Shown: positions 22,381 through 33,125, numbered from the stretch's first letter. The stretch: 64,000 nucleotides of DNA from Oscillospiraceae bacterium (GCA_021200565.1 JAJQGJ010000011.1:121416-185415); one strand, 5' to 3'. Notes: a model not told the origin generated them from the letters alone. A program made the numbers and translations.

Positions 22381-23508
22381 ATGAGCTATAATATGACAAA
22401 TGTATTGGGCATTATCTTCGCAAATTCCCATGATGAAGCTTTGCCCGAGCTTGCATCAAACCGCACGATGGCGTCAGTTCCTTTCGGCGGCAGATTCCGC
22501 CTTATCGACTTCCAGCTTTCAAGCATGGTCAACTCCGGAATGTCGACTGTCGGAATCATCACAAAGTCAAACTATGAGTCGCTACTTGATCATATCGGTT
22601 CAGCAAGATATTGGGATCTCGCCCGCTCCTATGGTGGCTTGACAATCCTTCCGCCCTATGGAAATATCGCTTCTGGTCTCTATGTCGGAAAGCTCGAAGC
22701 CCTCAAGGGAGCTTTGGGCTACATCAAGAAGACCGGCTGTGAGTATGTCATTCTTGCTGACGGAAACGTAGTTCTCAACGCCGATTACTCAAAGATTATC
22801 GAAGAGCACATTGAGTCGGGAGCTGACATCACATGTGTTGCCTCAACCGGCAACTATTCCGCTTCTGAAACAGCAGACTCAGTTGCATTCGAAACTGATT
22901 CAACCGGAAGAGTAAAGGAAACAATCCTCAACGCTGCAAAGGCGGGAAAGTATACCTTAGGTCTCAATATCAACATCCTTTCAACCGCGCTCCTTGAGAG
23001 CCTTGTTATGGATCTCATTCCGAGAGGAAAGAATGTCTTCGACCGTGACGTTCTGCAGGCAAAGGCAGGCAAGCTCAATATCCGTGTTTACGAGTACAAC
23101 GGCTACTACAGCAGAATCCACGATTTCGAGAGCTACTACGCTGAAAACATGAAGCTTCTCGATCCCGACAACCTCGGCAAGCTTATTCTCAAGAAGAGAC
23201 CTGTCTACACCAAGGTTCGTGACGATGCGCCTTCGAAGTACGGTCTTGACAGCTCAGTCAATAACTCTTTGGTTGCCGACGGCTGCGTCATCGACGGTGT
23301 TGTCGAGGACTCCATTCTCTTCAGAGGCGTAAAGATTGCAAAGGGCGCAGTTGTCAAAAACTGCATCCTCATGCAGGACACCGTTGTAGGAAAGGATACC
23401 GTTATCTCCAACATCATCACCGATAAGGATGTTGTGATAGGCGATGAGCTCAGAATCTCATCCGCTGTCGGAAGCCCTCTTTATATCGGCAAGAAGCGTG
23501 TTCTCTGA
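22381..23508 (+). CDS. glgD: GlgD subunit of ADP-glucose pyrophosphorylase
   Basis: GlgC-like fold with degenerate N-terminal motif; directly downstream of glgC. Confidence 0.93.
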   Translation: MSYNMTNVLGIIFANSHDEALPELASNRTMASVPFGGRFRLIDFQLSSMVNSGMSTVGIITKSNYESLLDHIGSARYWDLARSYGGLTILPPYGNIASGLYVGKLEALKGALGYIKKTGCEYVILADGNVVLNADYSKIIEEHIESGADITCVASTGNYSASETADSVAFETDSTGRVKETILNAAKAGKYTLGLNINILSTALLESLVMDLIPRGKNVFDRDVLQAKAGKLNIRVYEYNGYYSRIHDFESYYAENMKLLDPDNLGKLILKKRPVYTKVRDDAPSKYGLDSSVNNSLVADGCVIDGVVEDSILFRGVKIAKGAVVKNCILMQDTVVGKDTVISNIITDKDVVIGDELRISSAVGSPLYIGKKRVL

Positions 23509-23521
23509 TTGAAAGAAAGCG

Positions 23522-24952
23522 GTGATTGAATTGAAAATTCTATACTGTGCAAGTGAAGCGCTCCCATATGTAGCATCAGGCGGACTCGCCGATGTCGCAG
23601 GCTCGCTTCCAAAGGCACTTTGCGAAGCAGGGCAGGACTGCAGAGTAGTTCTCCCTCTCTATGGCACCATCAAGCAGGAGCTCAGGGACAGTCTTGAGTA
23701 TGTGACAAACTTCTTCGTTCCTGTATCCTGGAGAAGCCAGTACTGCGGAGTCTTCAAGGGCGAAGCGGCAGGAGTTACATATTATCTTCTTGATAACGAG
23801 TACTACTTCAAGCGCAATACCATTTATGGTCACTATGACGATGCTGAGAGATTTGCATTCTTTGCAAGAGCAATATTGGAGCTCATCAAGCATATCGACT
23901 TCAAGCCTGATATTCTCAACTGCAACGACTGGCAGACTGCTCTCACTCCCGTTTACTACAACCTCTTCTATAAAGGCGAAGAGGGAATGGGCAATATAAA
24001 GACTGTCTTCACCATCCACAATATCCAGTATCAGGGCAAGTATGGCATGGAGCTCTGCTCCGACCTTCTCGGAATCCCCGATTACGCAAGAGGAATCCTG
24101 GAATATGACAACTGCTGCAACTTCATGAAGGGTGCATTCGAGGTTTCGGACAAGATCACAACCGTTTCTCCTACTTATGCTGTTGAGATACTTAATCCCT
24201 ATTTCTCGCATGGATTAGACCCTGTTCTTTGGAGCAAGCAGTATAAGCTGACCGGCTTCTTGAACGGAATCGATCAGGACATCTATAATCCTGAAACCGA
24301 TCCGGCACTTGCTGCAAATTATACTGTTGACGACAAGTCCGGCAAGGCTGTCTGCAAGAAAGCTATCCTTGAGGAATTCGGTCTTCCCGACGGCAAGGAG
24401 CCTGTCATGGGCATCGTCACAAGACTTGCGTCCCACAAGGGCGTCGACCTCATCAAGTGTGTCTTTGAGGACATGGTTCACCTTGGCTACAAGTTTGTAA
24501 TCCTCGGTTCCGGTGAGAAGCAGTATGAAGACTTCTTCCGTGAGATGGCATACAGGTATCCCGACAGAGTAGGAGTCAAGATTGGCTTCATTCCCGATGT
24601 TGCACACAGAATCTATGCTGGTGCCGACATGTTCCTGATGCCTTCCCAGAGCGAGCCATGCGGCTTGGCTCAGATGGTTGCTCTTCGCTATGGCACCATC
24701 CCGATAGTCCGTGAAACCGGCGGCTTAAAGGATTCTATTGTCGACTGCGGCGGTCCCGGCGGCAACGGCTTCACATTCAAGACCTACAACGCTCACGACA
24801 TGCTCGACGCAACAGTCAGAGCAAGAGCCTATTATGATCAGAGAATGCAGTGGGGCAAGCTTTCATCTCACGCCATGCGTGAAGACTTCAGCTGGGCACG
24901 CTCCGCAGAACTCTACATGGGTCTCTACAGAGAGCTCGCAGGCGACGTCTGA
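23522..24952 (+). CDS. glgA: Glycogen synthase
   Basis: KILYCASEALPYVASGGLADVAGSLPKAL; MPSQSEPCGLAQMVALRYGTIPIVRETGGLKDSI. Confidence 0.96.
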   Translation: MIELKILYCASEALPYVASGGLADVAGSLPKALCEAGQDCRVVLPLYGTIKQELRDSLEYVTNFFVPVSWRSQYCGVFKGEAAGVTYYLLDNEYYFKRNTIYGHYDDAERFAFFARAILELIKHIDFKPDILNCNDWQTALTPVYYNLFYKGEEGMGNIKTVFTIHNIQYQGKYGMELCSDLLGIPDYARGILEYDNCCNFMKGAFEVSDKITTVSPTYAVEILNPYFSHGLDPVLWSKQYKLTGFLNGIDQDIYNPETDPALAANYTVDDKSGKAVCKKAILEEFGLPDGKEPVMGIVTRLASHKGVDLIKCVFEDMVHLGYKFVILGSGEKQYEDFFREMAYRYPDRVGVKIGFIPDVAHRIYAGADMFLMPSQSEPCGLAQMVALRYGTIPIVRETGGLKDSIVDCGGPGGNGFTFKTYNAHDMLDATVRARAYYDQRMQWGKLSSHAMREDFSWARSAELYMGLYRELAGDV

Positions 24953-24968
24953 ACTTAAATCTATAATA

Positions 24969-25002
24969 AAATCCCTACCGGGTTTGGTAGGGATTTGTTT
25001 TT
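24969..25002 (+). terminator. Rho-independent terminator of glgBCDA
   Basis: AATCCCTACC GGGTTT GGTAGGGATT TGTTTTT. Confidence 0.85.
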
Positions 25003-25768
25003 ATTCAGAAATCTCAGACAGGAAGAATTGATTCAGTGAATCCCAGCTTCTGTTTGCCGGCTCATCCATGCTTAATATAATCCTCTTTACTTCATCAATG
25101 CTTTCGCCGAGGTAGCTGTTGATAACGTCCACTCTTGGGATCATCTTGATTTCAGGAGAATTCATCTTGATGTCAAGCAGCCTGTCAACGTCATCCTTTA
25201 GCTCTTCGGGAAGCTCAGCCTTGACAAGCTCTTCAAACAGCATCGGAGGCGGAGTCTCCTTATCTAAAATCCACATGCAAGCAAGAACTGGGCGCAAAAC
25301 ATAGAAGTAGCTCTTTGCTTTCACCATTTCTCCCTGCAGAAACTTCTTAAAATTGCTTTCCGCCATGCTGAGATAGTGATAAAGTTCATTCTTTGAAGAA
25401 AAGTACTCTTTTATGAGAGGCTTCATCTTCTCAAGAAACTCATCATCCCTGCGATATACGATAGGAGAGGTAAACCATTCAATAAGTGTGGGATTCGATT
25501 TGTACAGCAGCTTCAATGCCTTTGTAATATCCCAGCCGTTGATGTCCAAGACCTCATCAATCGGCAGCTCAATCACGTCCCTGATTCCTTCAAGCTTGAG
25601 ATAATCTGAACGCTTTCTCACGTAGATAAACCTGACGTCATAATCGCTGTCAGGAGATGCAAATCCCCATGCTCTGCTCCCTGATTCAACGGCGAGGAGT
25701 ATTCTGACATTTTCCGTAAGCTCGATTTCCTTGAGCTTGCTTTCAATAATTTCCTTCATAGTCACCAT
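25001..25768 (-). CDS. Nucleotidyltransferase domain protein (YcgL-like)
   Basis: ESGSRAWGFASPDSDYDVRFIYVRKRSDYL. Confidence 0.85.
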   Translation of the reverse strand: MVTMKEIIESKLKEIELTENVRILLAVESGSRAWGFASPDSDYDVRFIYVRKRSDYLKLEGIRDVIELPIDEVLDINGWDITKALKLLYKSNPTLIEWFTSPIVYRRDDEFLEKMKPLIKEYFSSKNELYHYLSMAESNFKKFLQGEMVKAKSYFYVLRPVLACMWILDKETPPPMLFEELVKAELPEELKDDVDRLLDIKMNSPEIKMIPRVDVINSYLGESIDEVKRIILSMDEPANRSWDSLNQFFLSEISE

Positions 25769-27095
25769 TCTTTCTCGCCAGTGCTAAGACCTGGCGTAAT
25801 GTATTTTCTTTACTCACTCCTGCAAGGCGGAGCTTGTGCGCAAATTTGAGATAGTCGGTAAACCGCTCCGACGGCTTCATTCCTGCTTCAATCAGATCTC
25901 TTCCCATGACATAGGGTCTTGACATATACTCTTTGAATATCTCAAGCCGTTTCGTAAGAAACTCTTCGTGAGTTACGTTTCCGTCAGCCGAAATGCTTCC
26001 TTTCGCATCAGAAAGAGCAAGACAGATAAGAGCTTCCGGGTCGACAGCACTGTCAAACATCTTGTTTGTGGCTTTTACAGAAGCATTGTCAGCCGCCAAC
26101 ATGTTTGGCTTCATGTGGAGTTCACCGAGGTTCAGAACGTATTTAATGAGCTCCTTCTCGGTTGTAAGCCTCTTCATGAAAGCTTCAGCAAGCGGAAGCC
26201 CTGTTATTTCGTGATTGTAGGCGTGAATCTTACCGTCAACAACAGTGGTGCTGATTACCTTTCCGAAATCGTGCGTAATCGCCGCAAGCATGAACCCAAG
26301 TGGATTGGAAACTCTTTCACGACACCTGACAGCCTCGTTGCACACCAGCATTGTGTGATTCCATACATCGCCCTCAGCGTGATGCTTTGGCGGCTGCTTT
26401 ATGCTAATGGTATTCTCAAGCTCCGGGAACCATACTGAAAGCTGATCCATCTGCCTGAGTTTCTCAAAGAAAACTGACGGCTTCTGAGATTTCAGTAGTG
26501 CTTTTTCGAGTTCACCCATCACTCTTTCCTTCGAAAGAGCCGATAAATCCATCCTCCGGCAGAGCTCCATCGTTTCGTCAGCTACCGTATAGTCAAATCG
26601 CGCAGCGAACTGTGCAGCTCTCAGAACCCTCAGCGGGTCTTCCTGAAATGTCACATCGTTGACATGCCTTATAATGCCGTTTTCGAGATCCTGAACCCCT
26701 CCGAAATGGTCCACAATTTCGCCGGTCAGCACGTTTTCCATAAGTGCATTGAAGGTGAAATCCCGCCTTTCAGCCGCTTTGTACGTCCCGATAAATGGGT
26801 CTACGCAGATGTCAAAGTCTCTGTGACCAGAACCCCTGTTGTCTTCTTTTCTGGGCATAGCAATGTCTATAGAGTAGCCTTTCAGGTTGTATATCCCGAA
26901 GCTTTCGCCAATCGATATTCTCTCGCCGAGCGAATCAAGAATTTCTTCAAGCTTTTCGGGCTTGATTCCGTGAACCTCGATGTCGATGTCCTTGCTTTCT
27001 TTATGCCTCAGCTTGTCCCGGACATAACCGCCGACAAAATAAGCAGTTCCGCCGTTTTCTGCGACCAACTCAGCAAGCCTTCCTGCCATTTCCAT
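25743..27095 (-). CDS. cca: CCA tRNA nucleotidyltransferase / HD domain protein
   Basis: GGTAYFVGGYVRDKLRHKESKDIDIEVHG; RRDFTFNAL; HD region ITHDFGKV. Confidence 0.88.
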   Translation of the reverse strand: MEMAGRLAELVAENGGTAYFVGGYVRDKLRHKESKDIDIEVHGIKPEKLEEILDSLGERISIGESFGIYNLKGYSIDIAMPRKEDNRGSGHRDFDICVDPFIGTYKAAERRDFTFNALMENVLTGEIVDHFGGVQDLENGIIRHVNDVTFQEDPLRVLRAAQFAARFDYTVADETMELCRRMDLSALSKERVMGELEKALLKSQKPSVFFEKLRQMDQLSVWFPELENTISIKQPPKHHAEGDVWNHTMLVCNEAVRCRERVSNPLGFMLAAITHDFGKVISTTVVDGKIHAYNHEITGLPLAEAFMKRLTTEKELIKYVLNLGELHMKPNMLAADNASVKATNKMFDSAVDPEALICLALSDAKGSISADGNVTHEEFLTKRLEIFKEYMSRPYVMGRDLIEAGMKPSERFTDYLKFAHKLRLAGVSKENTLRQVLALARKNGDYEGNY

Positions 27096-27316
27096 GTTCT
27101 TATCAGACAGGTTACCACCCTCTTTTCATCTGTTACAATATCTGATATTATATCCCTGGGAAATGAAAATGTCAACACTCCGGATTGTCATCAATCTGAG
27201 GAAAATTTGTTGCATATAATCTTTCAGGTGAAATAATAGTTGCAAACTGTGTGAAAAGGTGATAGAATAGTGTTGAAATCCGCCGGAGCAGGCGGGGAAG
27301 GGAATATCCGAAGAAA

Positions 27317-28675
27317 ATGAAGATTACTGTTGCAGGATGCGGAAAGATTGGTTCTGAGATTGTCGCAGCATTGGCGGCTGAAGGTCACGATGTAGTCGCA
27401 GTCGATATTGATGCAGACGTTGTGAACCTGATAACTAACGTCCATGATGTAATGGGCGTTATCGGCAATGCCTCCGATTATGAAACTCTTGTCGAAGCGA
27501 ACGTCGAAAAAGCCGACATATTTGTCGCATGCATGGATTCCGACGAGCAGAATATGCTCGCATGCTTCTTAGCGAAAAAAATCGGAGCCGAGAACACAAT
27601 CGCCCGCATAAGAAACCCTGAATATAACGACAACAGCCTGGGCTTCCTAAGAAAGCACCTCGAGCTTTCACTTGCCCTTAATCCAGAGCTTCTGACGGCT
27701 CAGGAGATGTATAATATCTTAAAGTTCCCGTCTGCAGTCCGAATCGAGAGCTTCTCAAAGAGAAATCTCGAAATGATAGAGATAATCATTCCGCAGGATA
27801 GCGGGCTTGACGGCATGAACCTCATAAAGGCGAGAGAAAAGTATAATGCAAACTTCCTTGTCTGCTGTGTCCAGAGAGGAAATCAGGTCTTCATTCCCGA
27901 CGGCTCATTCGAGCTCAAAGCCGGCGACAAGATAGGCATAACGGCATCTCTTCCGGAAATGTCAAAGCTTTTAAAGATGCTTGGCGTCCTCAAGAAAAAG
28001 TCGAAGCACACGATGATTCTTGGCGGAAGTAAAATAGCATTCTATCTCGCTGCGCTGATAACCCGAAGCGGCGGCTATGCGAAGATTATAGATAAAAATA
28101 AGGCACGCTGCGAAGAGCTTGCCGGTCTTCTTCCGAGCACATCGATAATATATGGCGACGGCATGCAGCAGGAGCTGCTTCTTGAAGAGGGCATCGAAAG
28201 CTCCGATGCGTTTGTTTCGCTCACCGGCTTTGACGAGGAAAATATCCTGACAGCTATATTCGCCTCGATGCAGAACGTCCCGAAGGTCATAGCTAAAGTT
28301 AATCGTGACGAGCTCGTCGAAATGGCGACAAAGATAGGCGTCGAGTGCGTCGTCTCCCCGAAGGACATCACTTCTTCTGTTGTTGTCAAGTACGCAAGAG
28401 CCCTTGAAAACAGCGTCGGATCATCAGTTGAAACGCTCTATAAGCTGATGGATGGCAAGGTTGAAGCACTCGAATTCTTAGTCAACTCCGAATCGAAGCT
28501 CACCGGAATCCCGCTTAAGAGCCTCGAGCTGAAGAAGGGAATCCTTATAGCCGGCATCATGCGTGGCAGGAAGACTATTATTCCGTCTGGCAATGATATG
28601 ATAACAGTAGGTGACCGAGTAGTAGTTATCTCAGGCAATTTAGGTCTCGGAGATTTAGCCGATATATTAGCATAA
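27317..28675 (+). CDS. trkA: Trk potassium uptake protein TrkA
   Basis: MKITVAGCGKIGSEIVAALAAEGHDVVAVDIDADVV; two TrkA_N/TrkA_C repeats. Confidence 0.93.
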   Translation: MKITVAGCGKIGSEIVAALAAEGHDVVAVDIDADVVNLITNVHDVMGVIGNASDYETLVEANVEKADIFVACMDSDEQNMLACFLAKKIGAENTIARIRNPEYNDNSLGFLRKHLELSLALNPELLTAQEMYNILKFPSAVRIESFSKRNLEMIEIIIPQDSGLDGMNLIKAREKYNANFLVCCVQRGNQVFIPDGSFELKAGDKIGITASLPEMSKLLKMLGVLKKKSKHTMILGGSKIAFYLAALITRSGGYAKIIDKNKARCEELAGLLPSTSIIYGDGMQQELLLEEGIESSDAFVSLTGFDEENILTAIFASMQNVPKVIAKVNRDELVEMATKIGVECVVSPKDITSSVVVKYARALENSVGSSVETLYKLMDGKVEALEFLVNSESKLTGIPLKSLELKKGILIAGIMRGRKTIIPSGNDMITVGDRVVVISGNLGLGDLADILA

Positions 28676-28694
28676 ACTTTGATAGAACATATTA

Positions 28695-28758
28695 TGGCTC
28701 CCCTGTCAAGGGGAGCTGTCGCCGCAGGCGACTGAGGGGTTCTCCCCAAGAGAGACCT
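28695..28758. repeat. Interspersed palindromic repeat element
   Basis: GGCTCCCCTGTCAAGGGGAGCT hairpin followed by GTCGCCGCAGGCGAC hairpin and GAGGGGTTCTCCCC. Confidence 0.7.
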
Positions 28759-28778
28759 CCCGAAGAAAGGCAATTTAT

Positions 28779-30230
28779 ATGAATCGCAGAATGGTTTTCT
28801 ATGTAGCGGGACAGATGGTTTTGGTGGAGGCAATTTTGATGCTTCTGCCTCTTCTTGTTTCTGTAATATACATGGAAAAGTGTGCATTTGCATTTATAGC
28901 ATCAATTTTGATAGCTCTTGTCTTAGGCGGAGCTATGATTCTCATATTCAAGCCGTCGAATAAGGTTATCTATTCAAAAGAGGGCTTCATAATAGTAGCC
29001 CTTTCCTGGGTTATGCTTTCACTCGTCGGGTGTTTGCCGTTTGTAATAAGCCGGGAGATCCCGAATTTTGTCGACGCATTCTTCGAAACAGTCAGCGGCT
29101 TCACGACAACGGGAGCTTCAATTTTAACGAGCTATGACGGAATGAGCCACGGCATCATGTTCTGGCGAAGCTTCACCCACTGGGTTGGAGGAATGGGAGT
29201 ATTGGCTCTTGTGATGGCAGTCTCGCCGACATCTACCGACCGCTCGATGCATATTCTCCGTGCCGAAATGCCCGGACCTATAGTCGGAAAGCTCGTCCCA
29301 AAAGTCCGTCAGACCGCAAAGATACTTTACCTTATCTATGTCGCGCTAACCCTCATGGAAATAGGTCTTCTCTGCCTGGGAGGGCTCAGCGTTTATGAAA
29401 GCTGCATCTATGCATTCGGCAGCGCCGGCACTGGAGGCTTCGGAATAATGTCCGACAGCCTTGCAAGCTACAGCCCATATGTCCAGTGGGTGATAACAAT
29501 ATTCCTGGTTCTCTTTGCAGCGAATTTCAATATCTATTTCCTTTTGCTGATGCGCAAATTCAAGGCAGCATTCAAGTCTGAGGAACTCTGGACCTACTTA
29601 GGAATAATAGTAGTGTCGATAACGATAGTCGCAGTGAGCATATTTCCGCTTTATGACGGCTTCTGGGAGACATTGAGAACGGCGGCGTTCCAGGTAATGT
29701 CGATTCTCTCGACAACCGGCTTTGCGACGGCAGACTTCAACCTGTGGTCACCTGTTGCAAAGGCTGTGCTGTTTGTACTCATGTTCATCGGAGGCTGTGC
29801 CGGTTCCACCGCTGGAGGCTTGAAGATTTCACGTGTTGTAACCCTCTTCAAATCTGTCAAGCGTGAGCTTTATAGAATGATTCACCCGCACTCTGTGGGA
29901 GCAGTGAAGCTTGACGGCAAAACTCTCGACGATGGCACTCTCAAGGGCATCGGAACCTACTTCTCGCTCTATATATTCATCATGATAGCCGCTTTCCTGG
30001 CGATTTCGTTTGAACCGCTCAGCTTTGAGGCGAAAATTTCCTCGGTTGTCGCCTGCTTCAACAATATCGGACCCGGCTTCGCCGAAGTGGGACCGATGGG
30101 CAGCTATGCGAGCTACTCTGCATTCTCGAAGATAATCCTCTCAATCACCATGCTTTTAGGCAGACTTGAAATCTATCCTCTTCTCTTTATCCTTATGCCA
30201 TCCCTCTGGAAGAGAAAGAGCAACGCCTGA
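28779..30230 (+). CDS. trkH: Trk potassium transporter membrane subunit TrkH
   Basis: SGFTTTGASILTSYDGMSHGIMFWRSFTHWVGGMGVL; GGCAGSTAGGLKISRVV. Confidence 0.95.
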   Translation: MNRRMVFYVAGQMVLVEAILMLLPLLVSVIYMEKCAFAFIASILIALVLGGAMILIFKPSNKVIYSKEGFIIVALSWVMLSLVGCLPFVISREIPNFVDAFFETVSGFTTTGASILTSYDGMSHGIMFWRSFTHWVGGMGVLALVMAVSPTSTDRSMHILRAEMPGPIVGKLVPKVRQTAKILYLIYVALTLMEIGLLCLGGLSVYESCIYAFGSAGTGGFGIMSDSLASYSPYVQWVITIFLVLFAANFNIYFLLLMRKFKAAFKSEELWTYLGIIVVSITIVAVSIFPLYDGFWETLRTAAFQVMSILSTTGFATADFNLWSPVAKAVLFVLMFIGGCAGSTAGGLKISRVVTLFKSVKRELYRMIHPHSVGAVKLDGKTLDDGTLKGIGTYFSLYIFIMIAAFLAISFEPLSFEAKISSVVACFNNIGPGFAEVGPMGSYASYSAFSKIILSITMLLGRLEIYPLLFILMPSLWKRKSNA

Positions 30231-30251
30231 TAAAAACCAACCGGAGAAAAT

Positions 30252-31106
30252 ATGACCAGAGATCTTTCAAGCCCAACCGTAATAAAAGAAATCCTCAGCC
30301 GCCATGGCTTCACATTTTCAAAGAAGCTCGGGCAGAATTTCCTTATCGACCCGACTGTATGTCCTCGTATTGCCGAAGCAGGGAACGCCCGTGAGGGATT
30401 CGGTATAATCGAAATCGGAGCCGGAATGGGAGTTTTGACAGTGGAGCTCTCAAAGCGTGCCGATAAAGTCGTCGCAATCGAAGTCGACCACCGGCTCATC
30501 GGAGTCCTGCACGAAACCCTTGCCGACTGCTCTAACGTCAGAATAGTCGAAGCGGATGTTCTGAAGCTGAATTTAAACAAGCTCATCGAAGACGAATTCC
30601 CGGGGCTCAGAGTCGCAGTCTGTTCAAACCTCCCATACTACATCACTTCTCCGATACTCATGAAGCTTTTCGAGTCAAGGCTTCCTATCGAATCAATAAC
30701 CGCACTCGTTCAGAAAGAAGCCGGAGTCCGTCTCTGTGCGCCTGTGGGAACAAGGGAATCGGGAGCCGTAACGGTTGCCGCAAGCTACTATTCTGAGGGA
30801 AAGGTTCTCTTCAACGTTTCAAGAGGCTGCTTCATGCCGAGCCCGAATGTCGACAGCTGCGTTGTGAGGTTCGACATGCGAAAAACCTTGCCGGAGGTAA
30901 AAAGTGAGGATTTCTTCTTCAGAATGGTTCGTGGAATGTTCACCCAGCGCAGAAAGACCACCTTAAATGCCATCTGCGGCTCACTTGGAATCGACAAGGC
31001 GACGGTGTCAGAAGCCATGAACGAAGCGGGAATAGCTCTCAATTCACGCCCTGAGCAGCTCAGAATGGAAGAACTGATAGCACTTTCCGACGCATTATAC
31101 AGATAA
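30252..31106 (+). CDS. rsmA: 16S rRNA dimethyladenosine transferase
   Basis: KKLGQNFLIDPTVCPRIAEAG...IIEIGAGMGVLT...SNLPYYITSPILMKLFES. Confidence 0.95.
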   Translation: MTRDLSSPTVIKEILSRHGFTFSKKLGQNFLIDPTVCPRIAEAGNAREGFGIIEIGAGMGVLTVELSKRADKVVAIEVDHRLIGVLHETLADCSNVRIVEADVLKLNLNKLIEDEFPGLRVAVCSNLPYYITSPILMKLFESRLPIESITALVQKEAGVRLCAPVGTRESGAVTVAASYYSEGKVLFNVSRGCFMPSPNVDSCVVRFDMRKTLPEVKSEDFFFRMVRGMFTQRRKTTLNAICGSLGIDKATVSEAMNEAGIALNSRPEQLRMEELIALSDALYR

Positions 31107-31146
31107 AAAACAGCCGACCCCAATAAGGTCGACTGAATTTTATTTG
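31106..31146. terminator. Bidirectional terminator
   Basis: CAGCCGACC CCAATAA GGTCGACTG flanked by A- and T-runs. Confidence 0.65.
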
Positions 31147-31161
31147 TGTCTAAGTATTGCA

Positions 31162-31347
31162 TTAAGCTCTGGTTACTTTTCCGGATCTTAAGCACCTCGA
31201 GCAGACATACATATGGCAGGGAGTACCGTTCTTGATAGCCTTTACTCTCATGATGTTCGGCTTCCAAGTTCTGTTGGTGCTTCTCATAGAGTGAGATACC
31301 TTATTTCCGAAAGTAACACCCTTACCGCAAATTTCACACTTTGCCAT
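31162..31347 (-). CDS. rpmB: 50S ribosomal protein L28 (Cys4 zinc form)
   Basis: MAKCEICGKGVTFGNKVSHSMRSTNRTWKPNI...YVCSRCLRSGKVTRA. Confidence 0.96.
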   Translation of the reverse strand: MAKCEICGKGVTFGNKVSHSMRSTNRTWKPNIMRVKAIKNGTPCHMYVCSRCLRSGKVTRA

Positions 31348-31682
31348 TGGGCTGCACCTCCTTCTTCAAGCTTACTTGAGAGACAGACAAACGTGCCAAC
31401 TCAATCAGCGTAGTTATAGTCATAATTCAACGTCATCTATCATACCAAATTTCCGCAGTAATTGCAAGTGTTTTTTGAAATATTTTTTTCTGAAGCCCGA
31501 AATAGTCTTCAAATGCGAAGAAAATGTGTCGAAATCCTTAAAATTTCACCCCGAAAGCATTTATTAGGGCAAAGATGACTTGAAATTTTCACATAAATGG
31601 TGTATCATTAGACTGCTAAGCTTTATCCTGAGATTTAAGCCTGAGTGGCTTTGAAAATATATTGAAAAAGGAGCTAACCTAA

Positions 31683-32381
31683 TTGTCGATACTCTCTTAC
31701 CTTGACAACCCTCAGCAGCTTCTGATTATGGTGGGAATCAGACTGCTTATCATATTCACAATACTTCCCATCCATGAATACGCTCACGCCTATGCTGCTC
31801 ACAAAATGGGCGATGAGACAGCCTATATGAACGGCAGAATGACTCTCAACCCGATAGCACATCTTGACATCTTTGGCGCAATCTTTCTTTTCCTGTTCGG
31901 CTTCGGCTGGGCAAAGCCTGTGCCGGTAAATCCAAGAAACTTCCGGAACTACAAAAGGGGAACAGCCATCACCGCCGCAGCGGGACCGCTTTCAAACCTC
32001 CTCTGCGCCGCAATAGGAATGTTTTTCCTAAGAATTATAAACTACATTCCTGTTTGTGTTGCGATTACAGAATCTACGTATAATGCTCTCTATTACATCT
32101 TCCTTGCGGTTTACTACTTCGTAACAGTCAACCTGTCCCTGGCAGTGTTCAACCTGATCCCGATCCCGCCTCTCGACGGTTCAAGAATCCTCAGCGCATA
32201 TGCTCCATATAAAGTCAATGCGTGGCTCGCAAGGTATCAGAGATATATCTATATCGGTTTCTTGATTCTTCTGCTCCTGGGAGCTCTTTCAGGTCCGATG
32301 ACATGGCTTGTAAATCTGTTTTATAATGGACTCTACTACCTCTTCTTCTGGGTAGAACTGATTATGAAAGCGATCTTTTAA
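31683..32381 (+). CDS. Site-2-protease family (M50) membrane metallopeptidase
   Basis: HEYAHAYAAHKMGD (HExxH) and NLIPIPPLDGSRIL; TTG start. Confidence 0.92.
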   Translation: MSILSYLDNPQQLLIMVGIRLLIIFTILPIHEYAHAYAAHKMGDETAYMNGRMTLNPIAHLDIFGAIFLFLFGFGWAKPVPVNPRNFRNYKRGTAITAAAGPLSNLLCAAIGMFFLRIINYIPVCVAITESTYNALYYIFLAVYYFVTVNLSLAVFNLIPIPPLDGSRILSAYAPYKVNAWLARYQRYIYIGFLILLLLGALSGPMTWLVNLFYNGLYYLFFWVELIMKAIF

Positions 32382-32384
32382 CCT

Positions 32385-33125
32385 ATGAGTACAGTTTCAG
32401 CAGCAAGCAAAAGCGACGTTGTCTACCGTCTTGAAGGCTTTGAGGGACCGCTTGATCTTCTTTTGTTTCTCATCTCAAAGCACAAGCTTAGTATCGCCGA
32501 TATTGAGATTTCGGCACTGCTTGACCAGTATCTTGACTACATTGACGGCATTGAGGAATATGACATCGAATATGCTGGAGATTTCCTCGAGATGGCGGCA
32601 AGGCTCATCCTTATAAAAACGCTCTATCTATTGCCGAAGCACGAAGAGGCAGTGGAGCTCAAGCGAGAATTAGAGGGCAAGCTCACCCAGTATTCTGTCT
32701 GCAAGCAGGCAGCTGAGAAGCTGTCAACCCTTTATGTCGGAGACAAAGTATTTGCGAGTAGCCCGACGCTTCCTGAACTTCCGAAAACCTACGTCGGTCA
32801 CTGCGACCCGCAGGCTCTCCTTGATGCCTATATCGGCATCTTTGACAAAAAGATGAGGGAAAGACCGGTTGAAGCGTCTGTCTTCAAGCCGCTTGTATCT
32901 CATCGTGTCGTGTCCGTTTCAACTGGCATAGTCTCGGTTTTGAAAAGGCTTTATAAGTCAGGAACCTGCCCGGTGTCGGTTCTGCTCGACGGAATCGACG
33001 GCAAGTCGGAGAAAATAGCTGCGTTTTTAGCAGTTTTAGAGCTTGCAAAGTCGGGAAGAGTGAGCTTAAATGATGACAATACCGAGATAACTCTCAACAG
33101 GAGGAAGAAAGAAAGTGGAGTATAA
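32385..33125 (+). CDS. scpA: Segregation and condensation protein A
   Basis: YRLEGFEGPLDLLLFLISKHKLSIADIEIS. Confidence 0.95.
   Translation: MSTVSAASKSDVVYRLEGFEGPLDLLLFLISKHKLSIADIEISALLDQYLDYIDGIEEYDIEYAGDFLEMAARLILIKTLYLLPKHEEAVELKRELEGKLTQYSVCKQAAEKLSTLYVGDKVFASSPTLPELPKTYVGHCDPQALLDAYIGIFDKKMRERPVEASVFKPLVSHRVVSVSTGIVSVLKRLYKSGTCPVSVLLDGIDGKSEKIAAFLAVLELAKSGRVSLNDDNTEITLNRRKKESGV

Noticed and set aside
23576-24211. 211-aa minus-strand ORF inside glgA
   Set aside because: Antisense artefact within a clear glycogen synthase gene.
25743-25768. Frameshift between cca and the nucleotidyltransferase gene
   Set aside because: Each protein is complete with its own domain; this is a simple 26-bp start/stop overlap.
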